From Lentzea aerocolonigenes (GTDB lineage: Bacteria; Actinomycetota; Actinomycetes; Mycobacteriales; Pseudonocardiaceae): a stretch of DNA of 64,000 nucleotides. The stretch lies in assembly GCF_000974445.1 (NCBI RefSeq), contig NZ_BBOJ01000007.1:310001-374000 (forward strand), written 5' to 3'. Made by a program: the position numbers and the translations under genes. The notes beneath the pieces were generated by a model. It saw only the letters and a list, made by a program, of their open reading frames with translations, was not told the DNA's origin and did not search any database. This document shows, one piece after another, positions 48,492 through 57,992 of this stretch. Position 1 is the first letter of the stretch, and every line of letters begins with the position of its first letter.

Positions 48492-51400
48492 ATGTCACCG
48501 ACGACACGCGTTCGCTCCCTGCTAGCCCCGCTGACAGCACTGATCACCGCCGCGGCCACCCTGACCGTCTCCCCAGCCGCGCAGGCCGCGCCGGTGAGCC
48601 TGGAACTGCGGAAGCAGACCCGCATCGACCAGGTCACGCTCTCCGCCCCGAGGAACAGCACCGAAACGTTCGCCGTGCAGACGAGTCTCGACGGCAGAGG
48701 CTGGTCGATGCTCGTCGCGGAGGCGCCCCACGCCTTCTCCAACGGCAAGGTCACGTTCCAGGTCGACCCGACGCTCGTGAAGCACGTCCGCGCCACGAAG
48801 ACCACAGCCAAACTCGAGGTCCACGAGGCCGCGGTCAGCGCCACACTCCAGGCCACGTACAGCGCCAGCAGCACCAACCAGAGCTACGGGCCCGGCAACG
48901 CCGGTGACGGCGACCAGGGCACGTACTGGGAGAGCGCGAACAACGCGTTCCCGCAGTGGATCCAGGCCGATCTCGGCGCCGCGCTGAAAGCGGACCAGGT
49001 CGTGCTGAAGCTCCCGGCCGCGAACTGGGGCACGCGCACGCAGACCCTCGCCGTGCAGGGCAGCACGGACGGAAACACCTTCACCGACCTGGTGCCGAGC
49101 AGGGGGTACGAGTTCAACCCCGCTGCGAACAACACCGTCACCATCGGCTTCACCGCGGCCACCACGCGGTACGTCCGGCTGCGGATCACCGCGAACACCG
49201 GCTGGCCTGCGGGTCAGATCAGCGAGTTCGAGGTCCGCGGTCCCACGACCGGTGACACGCAGGCGCCCACCGCACCGGGCAGCCTCGCCTTCACCCAGCC
49301 CCAGGCCGGGCAGATCCGGCTCACCTGGAACGCGAGCACGGACAACGTCGGCGTCACCGGCTACGACGTCTACGCCAACGGCAGCCTCCGCAGCACGGTC
49401 ACCGGCACCACCTACACCGACAGCCAGCCCGACGGCCTGCGGGTGACCTACCACGTGATCGCGAAGGACGCGGCGGGCAACCAGTCCCCCGCCAGCAACT
49501 CCGTGACGCGGGAAGGGGCCACCGGCACGAACCTCGCGCAGGGCAAGCCCGTCACGGCCAACAACAACGTGCACAACTTCGTCGCGGCCAACGCCAACGA
49601 CGGAAATCTGGGCACCTACTGGGAGTCGGGCGGCTTCCCCGGCACGCTGACCGTCCAACTTGGATCGAACGCGGACCTCAGCTCGATCGCCGTCAAGCTC
49701 AACCCCGACGCGATCTGGGGCGCCCGCACGCAGAACGTCGAGGTGCTCGGCCGCGAACAGAACGCCACCGGCTTCACCAGCCTCGTCGCGGGGCGCGACT
49801 ACCGCTGGGATCCCGCCAGCGGCAACAGCGTCACGATCGGACTGGCGGCGCGCGTCGCCGACGTCCAGCTCCGCATCACGTCCAACACGGGCGCGCCCGG
49901 CGCGCAGGTGGCGGAGATCCAGGTGTTCGGCACCCCTGCCCCGAACCCCGACCTCACCGTCACCGGCACGTCGTTCACGCCGTCGAGCCCGGTCGAGACC
50001 GACCAGATCACGTTGAACGCGACCGTCCGCAACGCCGGCAGCGCCGCGTCCGGAGCGACCGACGTGACGTTCTTCCTCGGCACCACCGCGGTCGGCACGG
50101 CACAACTGAACGCGCTCGCGGCCGGTGCGCAGGCAGGCGTCAGCACGACGATCGCGGCACGTCCGGAAGGCTCGTACCAGTACACCGCCAAGGTCGACGA
50201 GACCAAGAAGGTCGCGGAGCAGGACGAAACCAACAACGCCAGGCCGCACCCCGACCCGCTGGTCGTGACGCCGGTGCCGAGCTCCGACCTCGTCGCCGTC
50301 CCGTCCTGGTCGCCGAGCAACCCGGGCAACGGCCAGAACACCACGTTCAGCGTCGCGCTCAAGAACCAGGGCACGCTCGCGTCCGCGTCGGGCGCCCACG
50401 GCATCACGGTCTCGATCCTGACCAGCAGCGGCCAGACGGTCCGCACGCTGACCGGCAGCCACACCGGCACGATCAACGCGGGCGCCACGACCGCCGCGGT
50501 CACCCTCGGCACCTGGCAGGCCGCCGACGGCCGCTACACGATCCGCACGACGATCGCGAACGACGGCAACGAGATCCCCGCCAAGCAGGGCAACAACACC
50601 AGCGAGCAGTCGTTGTTCATCGGCCGCGGCGCGAGCGTCCCGTGGCAGCACGTGGAGGCCGAGGACGCGACCGCCGGCGGTGGCGCACAGGTCCTGGGTC
50701 CCAACAGGACGATCGGCGATCTCGCCGGTGAGGCGTCCGGCCGTCGCGCCGTCACGTTGAACGGCACCGGCCAGTCGGTCGAGTTCACCACATCGGCACC
50801 CACCAACACCCTCGTCACCAGGTTCTCGATCCCGGACAGCTCCGGTGGCGGCGGCATCACCTCGACCCTCAACGTCTACGTCAACGGCCAGTTCCACAAG
50901 GCCATCGACCTGACGTCGAAGTACACGTGGCTCTACGGCAACGAAGCCGAGCCGGGCAACTCGCCGGGTGCCGGCGGGCCGCGCCACCTCTACGACGAGG
51001 CGAACGTGATGCTCAACCAGACGTTCCCGGCGGGCACGAAGATCAAGCTGCAGAAGGACGCGGCCAACACCACGAACTACGCGATCGACTTCGTGAACTT
51101 CGAGGAAGCCCGCGCCGCCGCGAACCCCGACGCGGCGCGCTACGCCGTGCCCGCCGGGTTCACCCACCAGGACGTGCAGAACGCGCTCGACCGCGTCCGC
51201 ATGGACACCACGGGGAACCTGGTCGGCGTCTACCTGCCCGCCGGCACCTACCAGACGGCGCAGAAGTTCCAGGTGTACGGCAGGGCGATCCGGGTGATCG
51301 GCGCAGGTCCCTGGTTCACCCGGTTCCAGGCGCCGTCCAGCCAGGAGAACACCGACATCGGCTTCGACGCGCAGTCGTCCGCGAGTGGCTCGACATTCAG

Positions 51401-52298
51401 CGGGTTCGCCGTGTTCGGCAACTACACCGCGCGCATCAACGGGCCGGGCAAGGTGTTCAACTTCGCCGGCGTCCAGAACACGACCATCGAGAACATCTGG
51501 GTCGAGCACATGATGTGCCTGTTCTGGGGCAACAACGTCGACAACAACACGATCAGGGACAGCCGCATCCGCGACATGTACGCCGACGGTCTCAACATGA
51601 CCAACGGGTCGGCGGGCAACCGGATCTCCAACATCGAGGCGCGCTCGACCGGTGACGACGCGTTCGCGCTGTTCGCCGCCACCGACAACGGCGGAAGCGG
51701 CCAGCAGAACAACACCTTCGAGAACCTGAGCGTGCTGACGCCGTGGCGCGCTGCTGGTCTGGCGGTCTACGGCGGCAAGCTCAACACGTTCCGCAACATC
51801 TACGTGGCGGACACGCTCACCTACTCCGCCGTGACGATCAGCTCGCTCGACTTCGGTTACCCGATGGAGGACTTCGGGCCGGAGCCGACGACGTTCAGCG
51901 GGCTCACCCTGGTGCGGTCCGGCGGTCACTTCTGGGGTGCGCAGACGTTCGGCGCGATCTGGATGTTCTCGGCCTCCAAGAAGTACACGGGGATCCGGGT
52001 GAGCGACGTCGAGATCATCGACCCGACGTACAGCGGAATCATGTTCCAGACCAAGTACAACGGTGCCGCCGAGAACATCTTCCAGGACACCGTCCTCTCC
52101 AACGTCAGCATCTCGGGTGCGCGCAAGAGCGGCGACCAGTTCGACGCCAAGTCCGGCTTCGGCCTGTGGGCCAACGAGATGCCGGAACCGGGCCAGGGCC
52201 CTGCCGCCGGCGCGGTGACGATCAACGGCATCCGCTTCAGCGACAACTTCCAGGACATCCGGAACACGACCTCCACTTTCACGATCACCATCAACTGA
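48492..52298 (+). CDS. Secreted multidomain GH87 alpha-1,3-glucanase (mutanase/mycodextranase family)
   Basis: A 1,268-residue exported enzyme expected to cut alpha-1,3-glucan, as in fungal walls. Signal peptide 1-31; a partial beta-sandwich 33-115; F5/8-type C (discoidin) about 119-252; fibronectin III about 256-342; second discoidin about 346-480; two CARDB domains about 485-592 and 596-710; a CBM35-like domain about 714-876; and a right-handed beta-helix catalytic domain about 880-1268. Catalytic Asp candidates are Asp1032 (YADG), Asp1055 and Asp1056 (STGDDAF); spacing +23 and +24 equals that of the characterised GH87 enzyme as I recall it. First gene of a two-gene operon. Confidence 0.85.
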   Translation: MSPTTRVRSLLAPLTALITAAATLTVSPAAQAAPVSLELRKQTRIDQVTLSAPRNSTETFAVQTSLDGRGWSMLVAEAPHAFSNGKVTFQVDPTLVKHVRATKTTAKLEVHEAAVSATLQATYSASSTNQSYGPGNAGDGDQGTYWESANNAFPQWIQADLGAALKADQVVLKLPAANWGTRTQTLAVQGSTDGNTFTDLVPSRGYEFNPAANNTVTIGFTAATTRYVRLRITANTGWPAGQISEFEVRGPTTGDTQAPTAPGSLAFTQPQAGQIRLTWNASTDNVGVTGYDVYANGSLRSTVTGTTYTDSQPDGLRVTYHVIAKDAAGNQSPASNSVTREGATGTNLAQGKPVTANNNVHNFVAANANDGNLGTYWESGGFPGTLTVQLGSNADLSSIAVKLNPDAIWGARTQNVEVLGREQNATGFTSLVAGRDYRWDPASGNSVTIGLAARVADVQLRITSNTGAPGAQVAEIQVFGTPAPNPDLTVTGTSFTPSSPVETDQITLNATVRNAGSAASGATDVTFFLGTTAVGTAQLNALAAGAQAGVSTTIAARPEGSYQYTAKVDETKKVAEQDETNNARPHPDPLVVTPVPSSDLVAVPSWSPSNPGNGQNTTFSVALKNQGTLASASGAHGITVSILTSSGQTVRTLTGSHTGTINAGATTAAVTLGTWQAADGRYTIRTTIANDGNEIPAKQGNNTSEQSLFIGRGASVPWQHVEAEDATAGGGAQVLGPNRTIGDLAGEASGRRAVTLNGTGQSVEFTTSAPTNTLVTRFSIPDSSGGGGITSTLNVYVNGQFHKAIDLTSKYTWLYGNEAEPGNSPGAGGPRHLYDEANVMLNQTFPAGTKIKLQKDAANTTNYAIDFVNFEEARAAANPDAARYAVPAGFTHQDVQNALDRVRMDTTGNLVGVYLPAGTYQTAQKFQVYGRAIRVIGAGPWFTRFQAPSSQENTDIGFDAQSSASGSTFSGFAVFGNYTARINGPGKVFNFAGVQNTTIENIWVEHMMCLFWGNNVDNNTIRDSRIRDMYADGLNMTNGSAGNRISNIEARSTGDDAFALFAATDNGGSGQQNNTFENLSVLTPWRAAGLAVYGGKLNTFRNIYVADTLTYSAVTISSLDFGYPMEDFGPEPTTFSGLTLVRSGGHFWGAQTFGAIWMFSASKKYTGIRVSDVEIIDPTYSGIMFQTKYNGAAENIFQDTVLSNVSISGARKSGDQFDAKSGFGLWANEMPEPGQGPAAGAVTINGIRFSDNFQDIRNTTSTFTITIN

Positions 52299-52323
52299 TT
52301 TCCCTGCCGTGAAGGAAAATTCG

Positions 52324-55300
52324 ATGAAATCCACGCTCATGAAGCGTGCGGTGAGTGCTGCACTCGTCACCGCACTGACACTGTTCGGACTGACACCGAC
52401 GGCAGGAGCAGCGGTCGTACGGCTGTCCGCGAACCTGACCGCGTCGAGCACCAACGGCCCGTACGGCGCGGGCAACGCCGGTGACGGCAACCAGGGCAGC
52501 TACTGGGAGAGCACGAACAACGTGTTCCCGCAGTGGATCCAGGCCGACCTGGGCGCCGCGCGGGACGTCAGCAAGGTCGTGCTGCGACTGCCCTCGAACT
52601 GGGAGCAGCGCACGCAAACGCTTGCCGTGCAAGGAAGTCAGAACGGCTCGCAGTTCAGCGACCTCTCCGGGTCGAGCGGCAGGGTGTTCTCACCCGCCTC
52701 GAACAACACGGTGACGCTGGACTTCGCGGCGACCAGCGCCCGGTACGTCCGCGTCACGATCACCGCGAACACCGGCTGGCCCGCCGGGCAGCTCAGCGAG
52801 TTCGAGGTGCACGGCGAGTCCGGTCCCGTCGACCCGCCACCGGGCGACAACCTGGCCCAGGGCAAGCCGGTCGAGGAGTCCGGGCACGTGCACGACTTCG
52901 TGGCGGCCAACGCCGTCGACGGCAACACCGGCACGTACTGGGAGTCGAACGGCTTCCCCGGTCACCTGACCGCGAAGCTCGGTGCCAACGCGGACCTCAC
53001 CTCGGTCGTCGTGAAGCTCAACCCGGACCCGGTCTGGGGCGCGCGCACGCAGAGCTTCGAGGTGCTGGGCCGGGAGTCGAGCGCCACGGCGTTCGCGACC
53101 CTGAAGGCACGCGCGGACTACCGGTTCGACCCGGCGAGCGGCAACAGCGTCACGATCCCGGTGACCGGCCGGGCCGCGGACGTGCGGCTGCACTTCTACT
53201 CGAACACCGGCGCGCCCGGTGGCCAGGTCGCCGAGTTCCAGGTCTTCGGCGCCGCCGCGCCCGCTCCCGACCTGACCGTCACGAACCTGACGTGGACGCC
53301 GTCGAGCCCGACCGAGGCGGACACGATCAGGTTCACCGCCACCGTGCGCAACGGCGGGACAGTCGCGTCGGGTGCGACGACCGTCAACGTCACGCTCGGC
53401 GGCACCGTCGCGGGCACCGCGCAGGTCGGCGGGCTCGCTCCCGGAGCCACCGCCGCCGTCACCGTCGACGCAGGCCGGCGGGGTGCCGGGTCCTACGCGG
53501 CCGCGGCCACTGCGGACCCGGCCAACCAGGTCGCGGAGACCAACGAGGGCAACAACACCTTCACCTCCGGCTCTCCCCTGGTCGTCGGCGCGGCACCGGG
53601 ACCGGACCTGCAGATCACCGGCATCACGCCGAACCCGTCGTCACCGGCGGCGGGCCAGCAGGTGACGTTCGCGGTGCAGGTCACCAACCGCGGCACCTCG
53701 GCGGCGGGCGCGTCGGTCACGCGCGTGGTCGTCGGCAGCAGCACCCTGAACTCCAACACCGGCACCATCAACGCCGGTCAGACCGTCACCGTCACCGTCG
53801 GCTCGTGGACCGCCACGAACGGCGGCGCCACGGCGACCGCGACCGCCGACGCCACCGGTCAGGTCGCGGAGACCAACGAGAACAACAACACCGCCACCAG
53901 GTCCATTGTGGTCGGACGCGGCGCGTCGGTGCCGTTCACGAGCTACGAGGCCGAAGCCGGCCGCTACCAGGGCCAGCTGCTGGAGGCCGACGCGAAGCGC
54001 ACGTTCGGGCACACCAGCTTCGGCAGCGAGTCGAGCGGGCGCAAGTCGGTGCGGCTCGACGCGCAGGGTCAGTTCGTGGAGATCACCTCGACGGTCAGCA
54101 CGAACTCGATCGTGGTCCGCAACTCGATCCCGGACGCGGCCGGTGGCGGCGGCCAGGAAGCGACGATCAGCCTGTACGCCAACGACCAGTTCGTGCAGAA
54201 GCTGACGCTGTCGTCGCGCCACAGCTGGCTCTACGGCACCTGCGACGACCCGGAGTGCCTCACGAATCGGCCGGGTGGCGACGCCCGCAGGTTGTTCGAC
54301 GAGTCGTCGTCGTTGCTCGCCAACACCTACCCGGCGGGCACCCGCTTCAAGCTCCAGCGCGACGCGGGTGACAGCGCGCAGTTCTACGTCATCGACCTGA
54401 TCGACCTGGAACAGGTCGCGCCCGCCGCGCAGAAGCCCACCGAGTGCGCGTCCATCACGCAGTACGGCGCCACGCCCAACGACCAGACCGACGACGCGGA
54501 CGCGATTCAGCGGGCGGTGACCGCCGACCAGAACGGCGAAATCCCGTGCGTCTGGATCCCGGAGGGCAAGTTCCGGCAGGAGAAGAAGATCCTGACGGTG
54601 TTCAACAGCGGTGGCTACAACCAGGTCGGCATCCGCAACGTCACGATCCGCGGCGCCGGCATGTGGCACTCGCAGCTGTTCTCGCTGACCCAGCCGCAGG
54701 ACGCGAACACGATCAACCACCCGCACGAGGGCAACTTCGGGTTCGACATCGACGACAACACCCAGATCTCGGACATCGCGATCTTCGGTTCCGGCCGGAT
54801 CCGCGGCGGTGACGGCAACGCCGAGGGCGGGGTCGGCCTCAACGGCCGGTTCGGCAAGAACACGAAGATCACGAATGTGTGGATCGAGCACGCCAACGTC
54901 GGCGTGTGGGTCGGCCGCGACTACGCGAACCTGCCCGACCGCTGGAACCCCGGTGACGGCCTGCAGTTCAGCGGCATGCGCATCCGCGACACCTACGCCG
55001 ACGGCATCAACTTCACCAACGGCACCAGCAACTCCACGGTGTTCAACTCGTCGTTCCGCACCACGGGCGACGACGCGCTGGCGGTGTGGGCGTCGAAGTA
55101 CGTGAAGGACCAGAACGCGGACGTGGGCAAGAACAACGCGTTCCTCAACAACACGATCGCGTTGCCGTGGCGTGCCAACGGAATCGCCATCTACGGAGGT
55201 GCGAACAACCGCGCGGAGAACAACATCGTCTCCGACACCGCCAACTACCCGGGCATCATGCTGGCGACCGACCACGACCCGCTGCCGTTCTCGGGGACGA

Positions 55301-55650
55301 CATTGCTCGCCAACAACGCCCTGTACCGCACGGGTGGCGCGTTCTGGGGTGAGGCGCAGGAGTTCGGCGCCATCACGCTGTTCTCGCAGAACCTGCCGAT
55401 CCCCGGCGTCGTCATCCGGGACACGGAGATCCTCGACTCCACGTTCGACGGCATCCAGTTCAAGGGTGGCGGCAGCGGCATGCCGGACGTCGCGATCACC
55501 AACGTGCGGATCGACAGGTCGAACAACGGCTCCGGCATCCTGGCGATGGCCCAGGCTCGCGGTTCGGCGAGGCTGACGAACGTGACGATCACGAACTCGC
55601 GCGACGGCGACATCCTGATCGAACCCGGCTCGCAGTTCATCATCAACTAG
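52324..55650 (+). CDS. Secreted multidomain GH87 alpha-1,3-glucanase, second copy
   Basis: A 1,108-residue paralogue of the gene 25 bp upstream. Signal peptide 1-29; discoidin domains about 37-160 and 174-308; CARDB domains about 314-425 and 426-530; CBM35-like domain about 534-700; beta-helix catalytic domain about 706-1108. It lacks the fibronectin III and first beta-sandwich domains. Catalytic Asp893 (YADGINF), Asp916 and Asp917 (TTGDDALAVW) are conserved at the same spacing. The ATG at 52324 after GAAGGA is preferred to a GTG at 52309. The catalytic domains differ substantially, so the two may prefer different glucan linkages or chain ends. Confidence 0.85.
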   Translation: MKSTLMKRAVSAALVTALTLFGLTPTAGAAVVRLSANLTASSTNGPYGAGNAGDGNQGSYWESTNNVFPQWIQADLGAARDVSKVVLRLPSNWEQRTQTLAVQGSQNGSQFSDLSGSSGRVFSPASNNTVTLDFAATSARYVRVTITANTGWPAGQLSEFEVHGESGPVDPPPGDNLAQGKPVEESGHVHDFVAANAVDGNTGTYWESNGFPGHLTAKLGANADLTSVVVKLNPDPVWGARTQSFEVLGRESSATAFATLKARADYRFDPASGNSVTIPVTGRAADVRLHFYSNTGAPGGQVAEFQVFGAAAPAPDLTVTNLTWTPSSPTEADTIRFTATVRNGGTVASGATTVNVTLGGTVAGTAQVGGLAPGATAAVTVDAGRRGAGSYAAAATADPANQVAETNEGNNTFTSGSPLVVGAAPGPDLQITGITPNPSSPAAGQQVTFAVQVTNRGTSAAGASVTRVVVGSSTLNSNTGTINAGQTVTVTVGSWTATNGGATATATADATGQVAETNENNNTATRSIVVGRGASVPFTSYEAEAGRYQGQLLEADAKRTFGHTSFGSESSGRKSVRLDAQGQFVEITSTVSTNSIVVRNSIPDAAGGGGQEATISLYANDQFVQKLTLSSRHSWLYGTCDDPECLTNRPGGDARRLFDESSSLLANTYPAGTRFKLQRDAGDSAQFYVIDLIDLEQVAPAAQKPTECASITQYGATPNDQTDDADAIQRAVTADQNGEIPCVWIPEGKFRQEKKILTVFNSGGYNQVGIRNVTIRGAGMWHSQLFSLTQPQDANTINHPHEGNFGFDIDDNTQISDIAIFGSGRIRGGDGNAEGGVGLNGRFGKNTKITNVWIEHANVGVWVGRDYANLPDRWNPGDGLQFSGMRIRDTYADGINFTNGTSNSTVFNSSFRTTGDDALAVWASKYVKDQNADVGKNNAFLNNTIALPWRANGIAIYGGANNRAENNIVSDTANYPGIMLATDHDPLPFSGTTLLANNALYRTGGAFWGEAQEFGAITLFSQNLPIPGVVIRDTEILDSTFDGIQFKGGGSGMPDVAITNVRIDRSNNGSGILAMAQARGSARLTNVTITNSRDGDILIEPGSQFIIN

Positions 55651-55662
55651 ATCACCTTTAGA

Positions 55663-55699
55663 ACCACCTCCGGCCGGGTATTCCCTGGCCGGAGGTGGT
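55663..55699 (+). terminator. 13-bp hairpin ending the GH87 operon and covering the next gene's Shine-Dalgarno
   Basis: ACCACCTCCGGCC (55663-55675) pairs perfectly with GGCCGGAGGTGGT (55687-55699) around an 11-nt loop, 12 bp after the GH87 stop. The 3' arm contains GGAGGT (55691-55696), the ribosome binding site for the Usp gene at 55705, so readthrough RNA would have that site locked. Confidence 0.8.
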
Positions 55700-55704
55700 G
55701 TCAC

Positions 55705-56556
55705 ATGTCCGCGGTCGTGGTCGGTTTCGACGGTTCGGACCTCGCGAGGCGTGCCGCTCTCTGGGGCGCCGAGGAAGCTTCCCGGTGCGGTTGTGCTCTC
55801 CAGGTCGTGCAGGCGGTTCGCGCGCCACTGCCCGAGCCCGTTTTCGCGCCGATGTCCGCGCCGGTGCCGGAGTTCGTCACCGAGGAGACGATGTCCCGCG
55901 CCGCCGAGGACCACCTCGCCGAGCTCGCGGCCGAGATCAGGCAGAACTGGCCGGATCTCCAGGTGTCCACGCGCGTGCAGATCGGCCGCCCCGCCGAGGT
56001 GCTCGCCGGCGAACCCGGCGACCTGCTCGTCCTCGGTTCCTCCGGCCGGACCGGCATCGCGGAGATGTTCCTCGGTTCCACCGCGGCCGAGCTGGTGTCG
56101 ACCGGCGGGCGTCCCGTCGTCGTGACGCGGTCCGGGCCCGTGGACGGGCGGGTCGTGGTCGGTGTCGACGGTTCCGAGACCTCGACGGACGCGATCGCGT
56201 TCGCCTTCGCGTTCGCCGCGAGGCACGGCCGTGAGCTGCTGGCGATCCACGCGTTCAACGACGTCGGCTGGGCCGAGCTGCCCGAGCAGGACGTCGACCA
56301 CGTCCGCGTGGACCTCGCGAAGCTGCTCGACGAACAGCTGGCGTCGCACCTCGCCCGTCACCCCGAGGTGCACGTGGCGCAGGAGGTCGCGTTCGACGCT
56401 CCCGCGCGCGCGTTGCTCCAGGCGGCCGACGGCGCTGCGCTCATCGCGGTCGGAAGTCACGGCCGCGGCGCGGTGAAGCGTGCGATCCTGGGTTCAGTGA
56501 GCCACGCTGTGCTCCACCACGCGCCGTGCCCGGTCGCCGTGGTTCATCGGAGGTGA
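55705..56556 (+). CDS. Universal stress protein with two Usp domains
   Basis: The 283-residue protein is a tandem UspA: domain 1 residues about 1-140 (AVVVGFDGSDLARRAALWGA; LLVLGSSGRTGIAEMFLGST) and domain 2 about 150-283 (VVVGVDGSETSTDAIAFAFA; LIAVGSHGRGAVKRAILGSV). The G-x2-G-x9-G-S/T pattern of ATP-binding Usps is present in both. Members support survival in hypoxia or stationary phase. Its ribosome site lies in the 3' arm of an upstream hairpin. A lipoprotein gene follows 6 bp later. Confidence 0.92.
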   Translation: MSAVVVGFDGSDLARRAALWGAEEASRCGCALQVVQAVRAPLPEPVFAPMSAPVPEFVTEETMSRAAEDHLAELAAEIRQNWPDLQVSTRVQIGRPAEVLAGEPGDLLVLGSSGRTGIAEMFLGSTAAELVSTGGRPVVVTRSGPVDGRVVVGVDGSETSTDAIAFAFAFAARHGRELLAIHAFNDVGWAELPEQDVDHVRVDLAKLLDEQLASHLARHPEVHVAQEVAFDAPARALLQAADGAALIAVGSHGRGAVKRAILGSVSHAVLHHAPCPVAVVHRR

Positions 56557-56562
56557 CGCGAG

Positions 56563-56958
56563 ATGCGCGGGTTAGCGGCCGTGCTGTTGTGTCTGACGTT
56601 GGCTGGGTGCGCGGGTCAGGTACCACCGCCACAGCTGCCCGCGTCGAGCACTCCCACCACTGACACGTCGACGCCGAGCATCCCCGCTCCGCCGACGCCC
56701 TCGCCGACGCTGCTGTCCACGAGCCCGTCGCGGGCGCTGGACCTCATGACGGTGCGGGGAACCGTGTCGACGGGTGTGGAGCCGGGATGCGTCCTGCTCG
56801 ACACCGGCTCGACCCAGTACCTGCTGCTCGGCGCCGACCCCGCGATCGCCGTGGCGGGCGCGCAGGTGGAGGTGACGGGGAAACCCGATCCCGGTGGGAT
56901 GACGACCTGCCAGCAGGGCACACCGTTCGCCGTCGTGAAGACCCAACGCGTCAGTTAG
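56563..56958 (+). CDS. Small lipoprotein with Pro/Thr-rich linker
   Basis: The 131-residue protein has a lipoprotein signal (MRGLAAVLLCLTLAGC; lipobox LAGC, Cys16), a Pro/Ser/Thr-rich linker about 20-55 and a compact beta-rich domain (LMTVRGTVSTGVEPGCVLLD; VEVTGKPDPGGMTTCQQGTP) with two Cys that may pair. The domain looks like a small OB-type fold. Likely anchored outside the membrane. Cotranscribed with the Usp gene; convergent with the CobW-like gene 6 bp away. Function unknown. Confidence 0.75.
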   Translation: MRGLAAVLLCLTLAGCAGQVPPPQLPASSTPTTDTSTPSIPAPPTPSPTLLSTSPSRALDLMTVRGTVSTGVEPGCVLLDTGSTQYLLLGADPAIAVAGAQVEVTGKPDPGGMTTCQQGTPFAVVKTQRVS

Positions 56959-56964
56959 AACCCT

Positions 56965-57978
56965 TCACAGTTCTTCCAGCTCTTCGCGCCAGTCCGTGAA
57001 CGGGTCGGCGAACTCGAGCTCGTCCGCGAGGGCGAGCTCCTCGTCGGTCGCCAACGCGTCGGTGAGTGCGGCCGTGATCGCCTCGGGCGAGGCGGAGGCC
57101 GTGATCACCACGACCTCCTGCACCCGGTCGCCCGGCCACGGCCCGAGGTTGCCGACCCGCAGCGAGCCGCCCGCGGACTCGAGCCACAGCGCCTCGTCCG
57201 GCTGACTGACCACCCACACCCGGCCGCGAGTCCGCACCACGCCGTCGAGCAGGACGTCCATGGCGTGGTGCAGGCGCATCGGGTGGAACGGCCGCCGCTC
57301 GCGGAAGCGGACGACGTGCACGCCGTGTTCCGCTGTGAACGGCGGCTGGCCGTGCAGCAGCGATCCGTAGCCGTCGTCGAACGCTCCGCGCCGGGCGCCG
57401 TCCGGGATGGCGGCGAACAGTGCGGGCACGTCGAGCGCGGCGAGGTCCTGCCGCGGCGCGAGCGGGTTGAGCCGGTCGAGCACTGCGTCCAGCACGGGGT
57501 CGGTGCCGGTGACGACCAGCGCGTCGGCGAACTCGGCCTGGCCCACCACGACCTGGGAGACGGTCCGCTCGTCACCCTCGGCCGCGGCCCTGCCCCGTTC
57601 GGCGAGCGTCGCGTCGCCCGTCGCGTCGGCCAGCCACGTGGCGTGGTCGACGACGGTGACAACGGCCTCGACGTGGACGTCGGTCTCGCTCAGGGCGAAG
57701 CACACGGCCTCCGGTTCGAGCACGGGGTCCAGGTGCACGATCACCTTGCGGTCCAGCTGCTCCAGCAACGGGATCAGGTCGAGCCGCAGGGTGCACGACA
57801 CGCACCCGTGCGCGAGTTCCAGCACCGTCAGCACGCCGTCGACCCAGCGCCGCACGACACCTTCGGCCAGCCCGCTCAGGTCGTGGCGGACCAGCACCGA
57901 TTCCGGAGTCACGCGCCAGATCTCGTCGGCCACGTCGTGGCTCGCGAACCCCGCTACCAGTACGACCTCGGTTCCCAT
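56965..57978 (-). CDS. CobW/COG0523-like protein that lacks the P-loop
   Basis: The 337-residue protein follows the CobW layout: metal motif HGCVSCTLR (about 58-66, in place of GCICCT), VVTVVDHATWLAD, EGDERTVSQVVVGQAEFADA, and a CobW_C domain about 220-310 (RRPFHPMRLHHAMDVLLDG). But the N-terminus reads VLVAGFASHDVADEI where GTPases have GFLGAGKTT, and the NKxD motif reads TGTD. It should not bind GTP in the usual way. A Zur box at 57993-58007 and a leaderless-type promoter precede it, so it is made under zinc starvation, beside a complete paralogue. It may be a zinc carrier or partner subunit (inference). Confidence 0.85.
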   Translation of the reverse strand: MGTEVVLVAGFASHDVADEIWRVTPESVLVRHDLSGLAEGVVRRWVDGVLTVLELAHGCVSCTLRLDLIPLLEQLDRKVIVHLDPVLEPEAVCFALSETDVHVEAVVTVVDHATWLADATGDATLAERGRAAAEGDERTVSQVVVGQAEFADALVVTGTDPVLDAVLDRLNPLAPRQDLAALDVPALFAAIPDGARRGAFDDGYGSLLHGQPPFTAEHGVHVVRFRERRPFHPMRLHHAMDVLLDGVVRTRGRVWVVSQPDEALWLESAGGSLRVGNLGPWPGDRVQEVVVITASASPEAITAALTDALATDEELALADELEFADPFTDWREELEEL

Positions 57979-57984
57979 GCCCGC

Positions 57985-57990
57985 AGCCTA
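57985..57990 (-). promoter_or_regulatory. Likely -10 element of a leaderless promoter
   Basis: On the minus strand TAGGCT (TANNNT) ends 6 bp before the ATG at 57978, the spacing of actinobacterial leaderless transcripts that start at the A of ATG. No Shine-Dalgarno is present. Confidence 0.5.
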
Positions 57991-57992
57991 AA

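Noticed and set aside
48522..52490. A 1,322-codon open frame on the minus strand opposite the first GH87 gene
   Set aside because: Same GC mirror effect; the plus strand has a signal peptide and recognisable domains throughout.
53641..56460. A 939-codon open frame on the minus strand opposite the second GH87 and Usp genes
   Set aside because: Spans two real genes and a terminator; no start context or domain.
56965..57978. Calling the P-loop-less CobW-like gene a pseudogene
   Set aside because: The frame is full length with normal codon use, retains a CobW_C domain and has its own Zur box, so it appears to be under selection.
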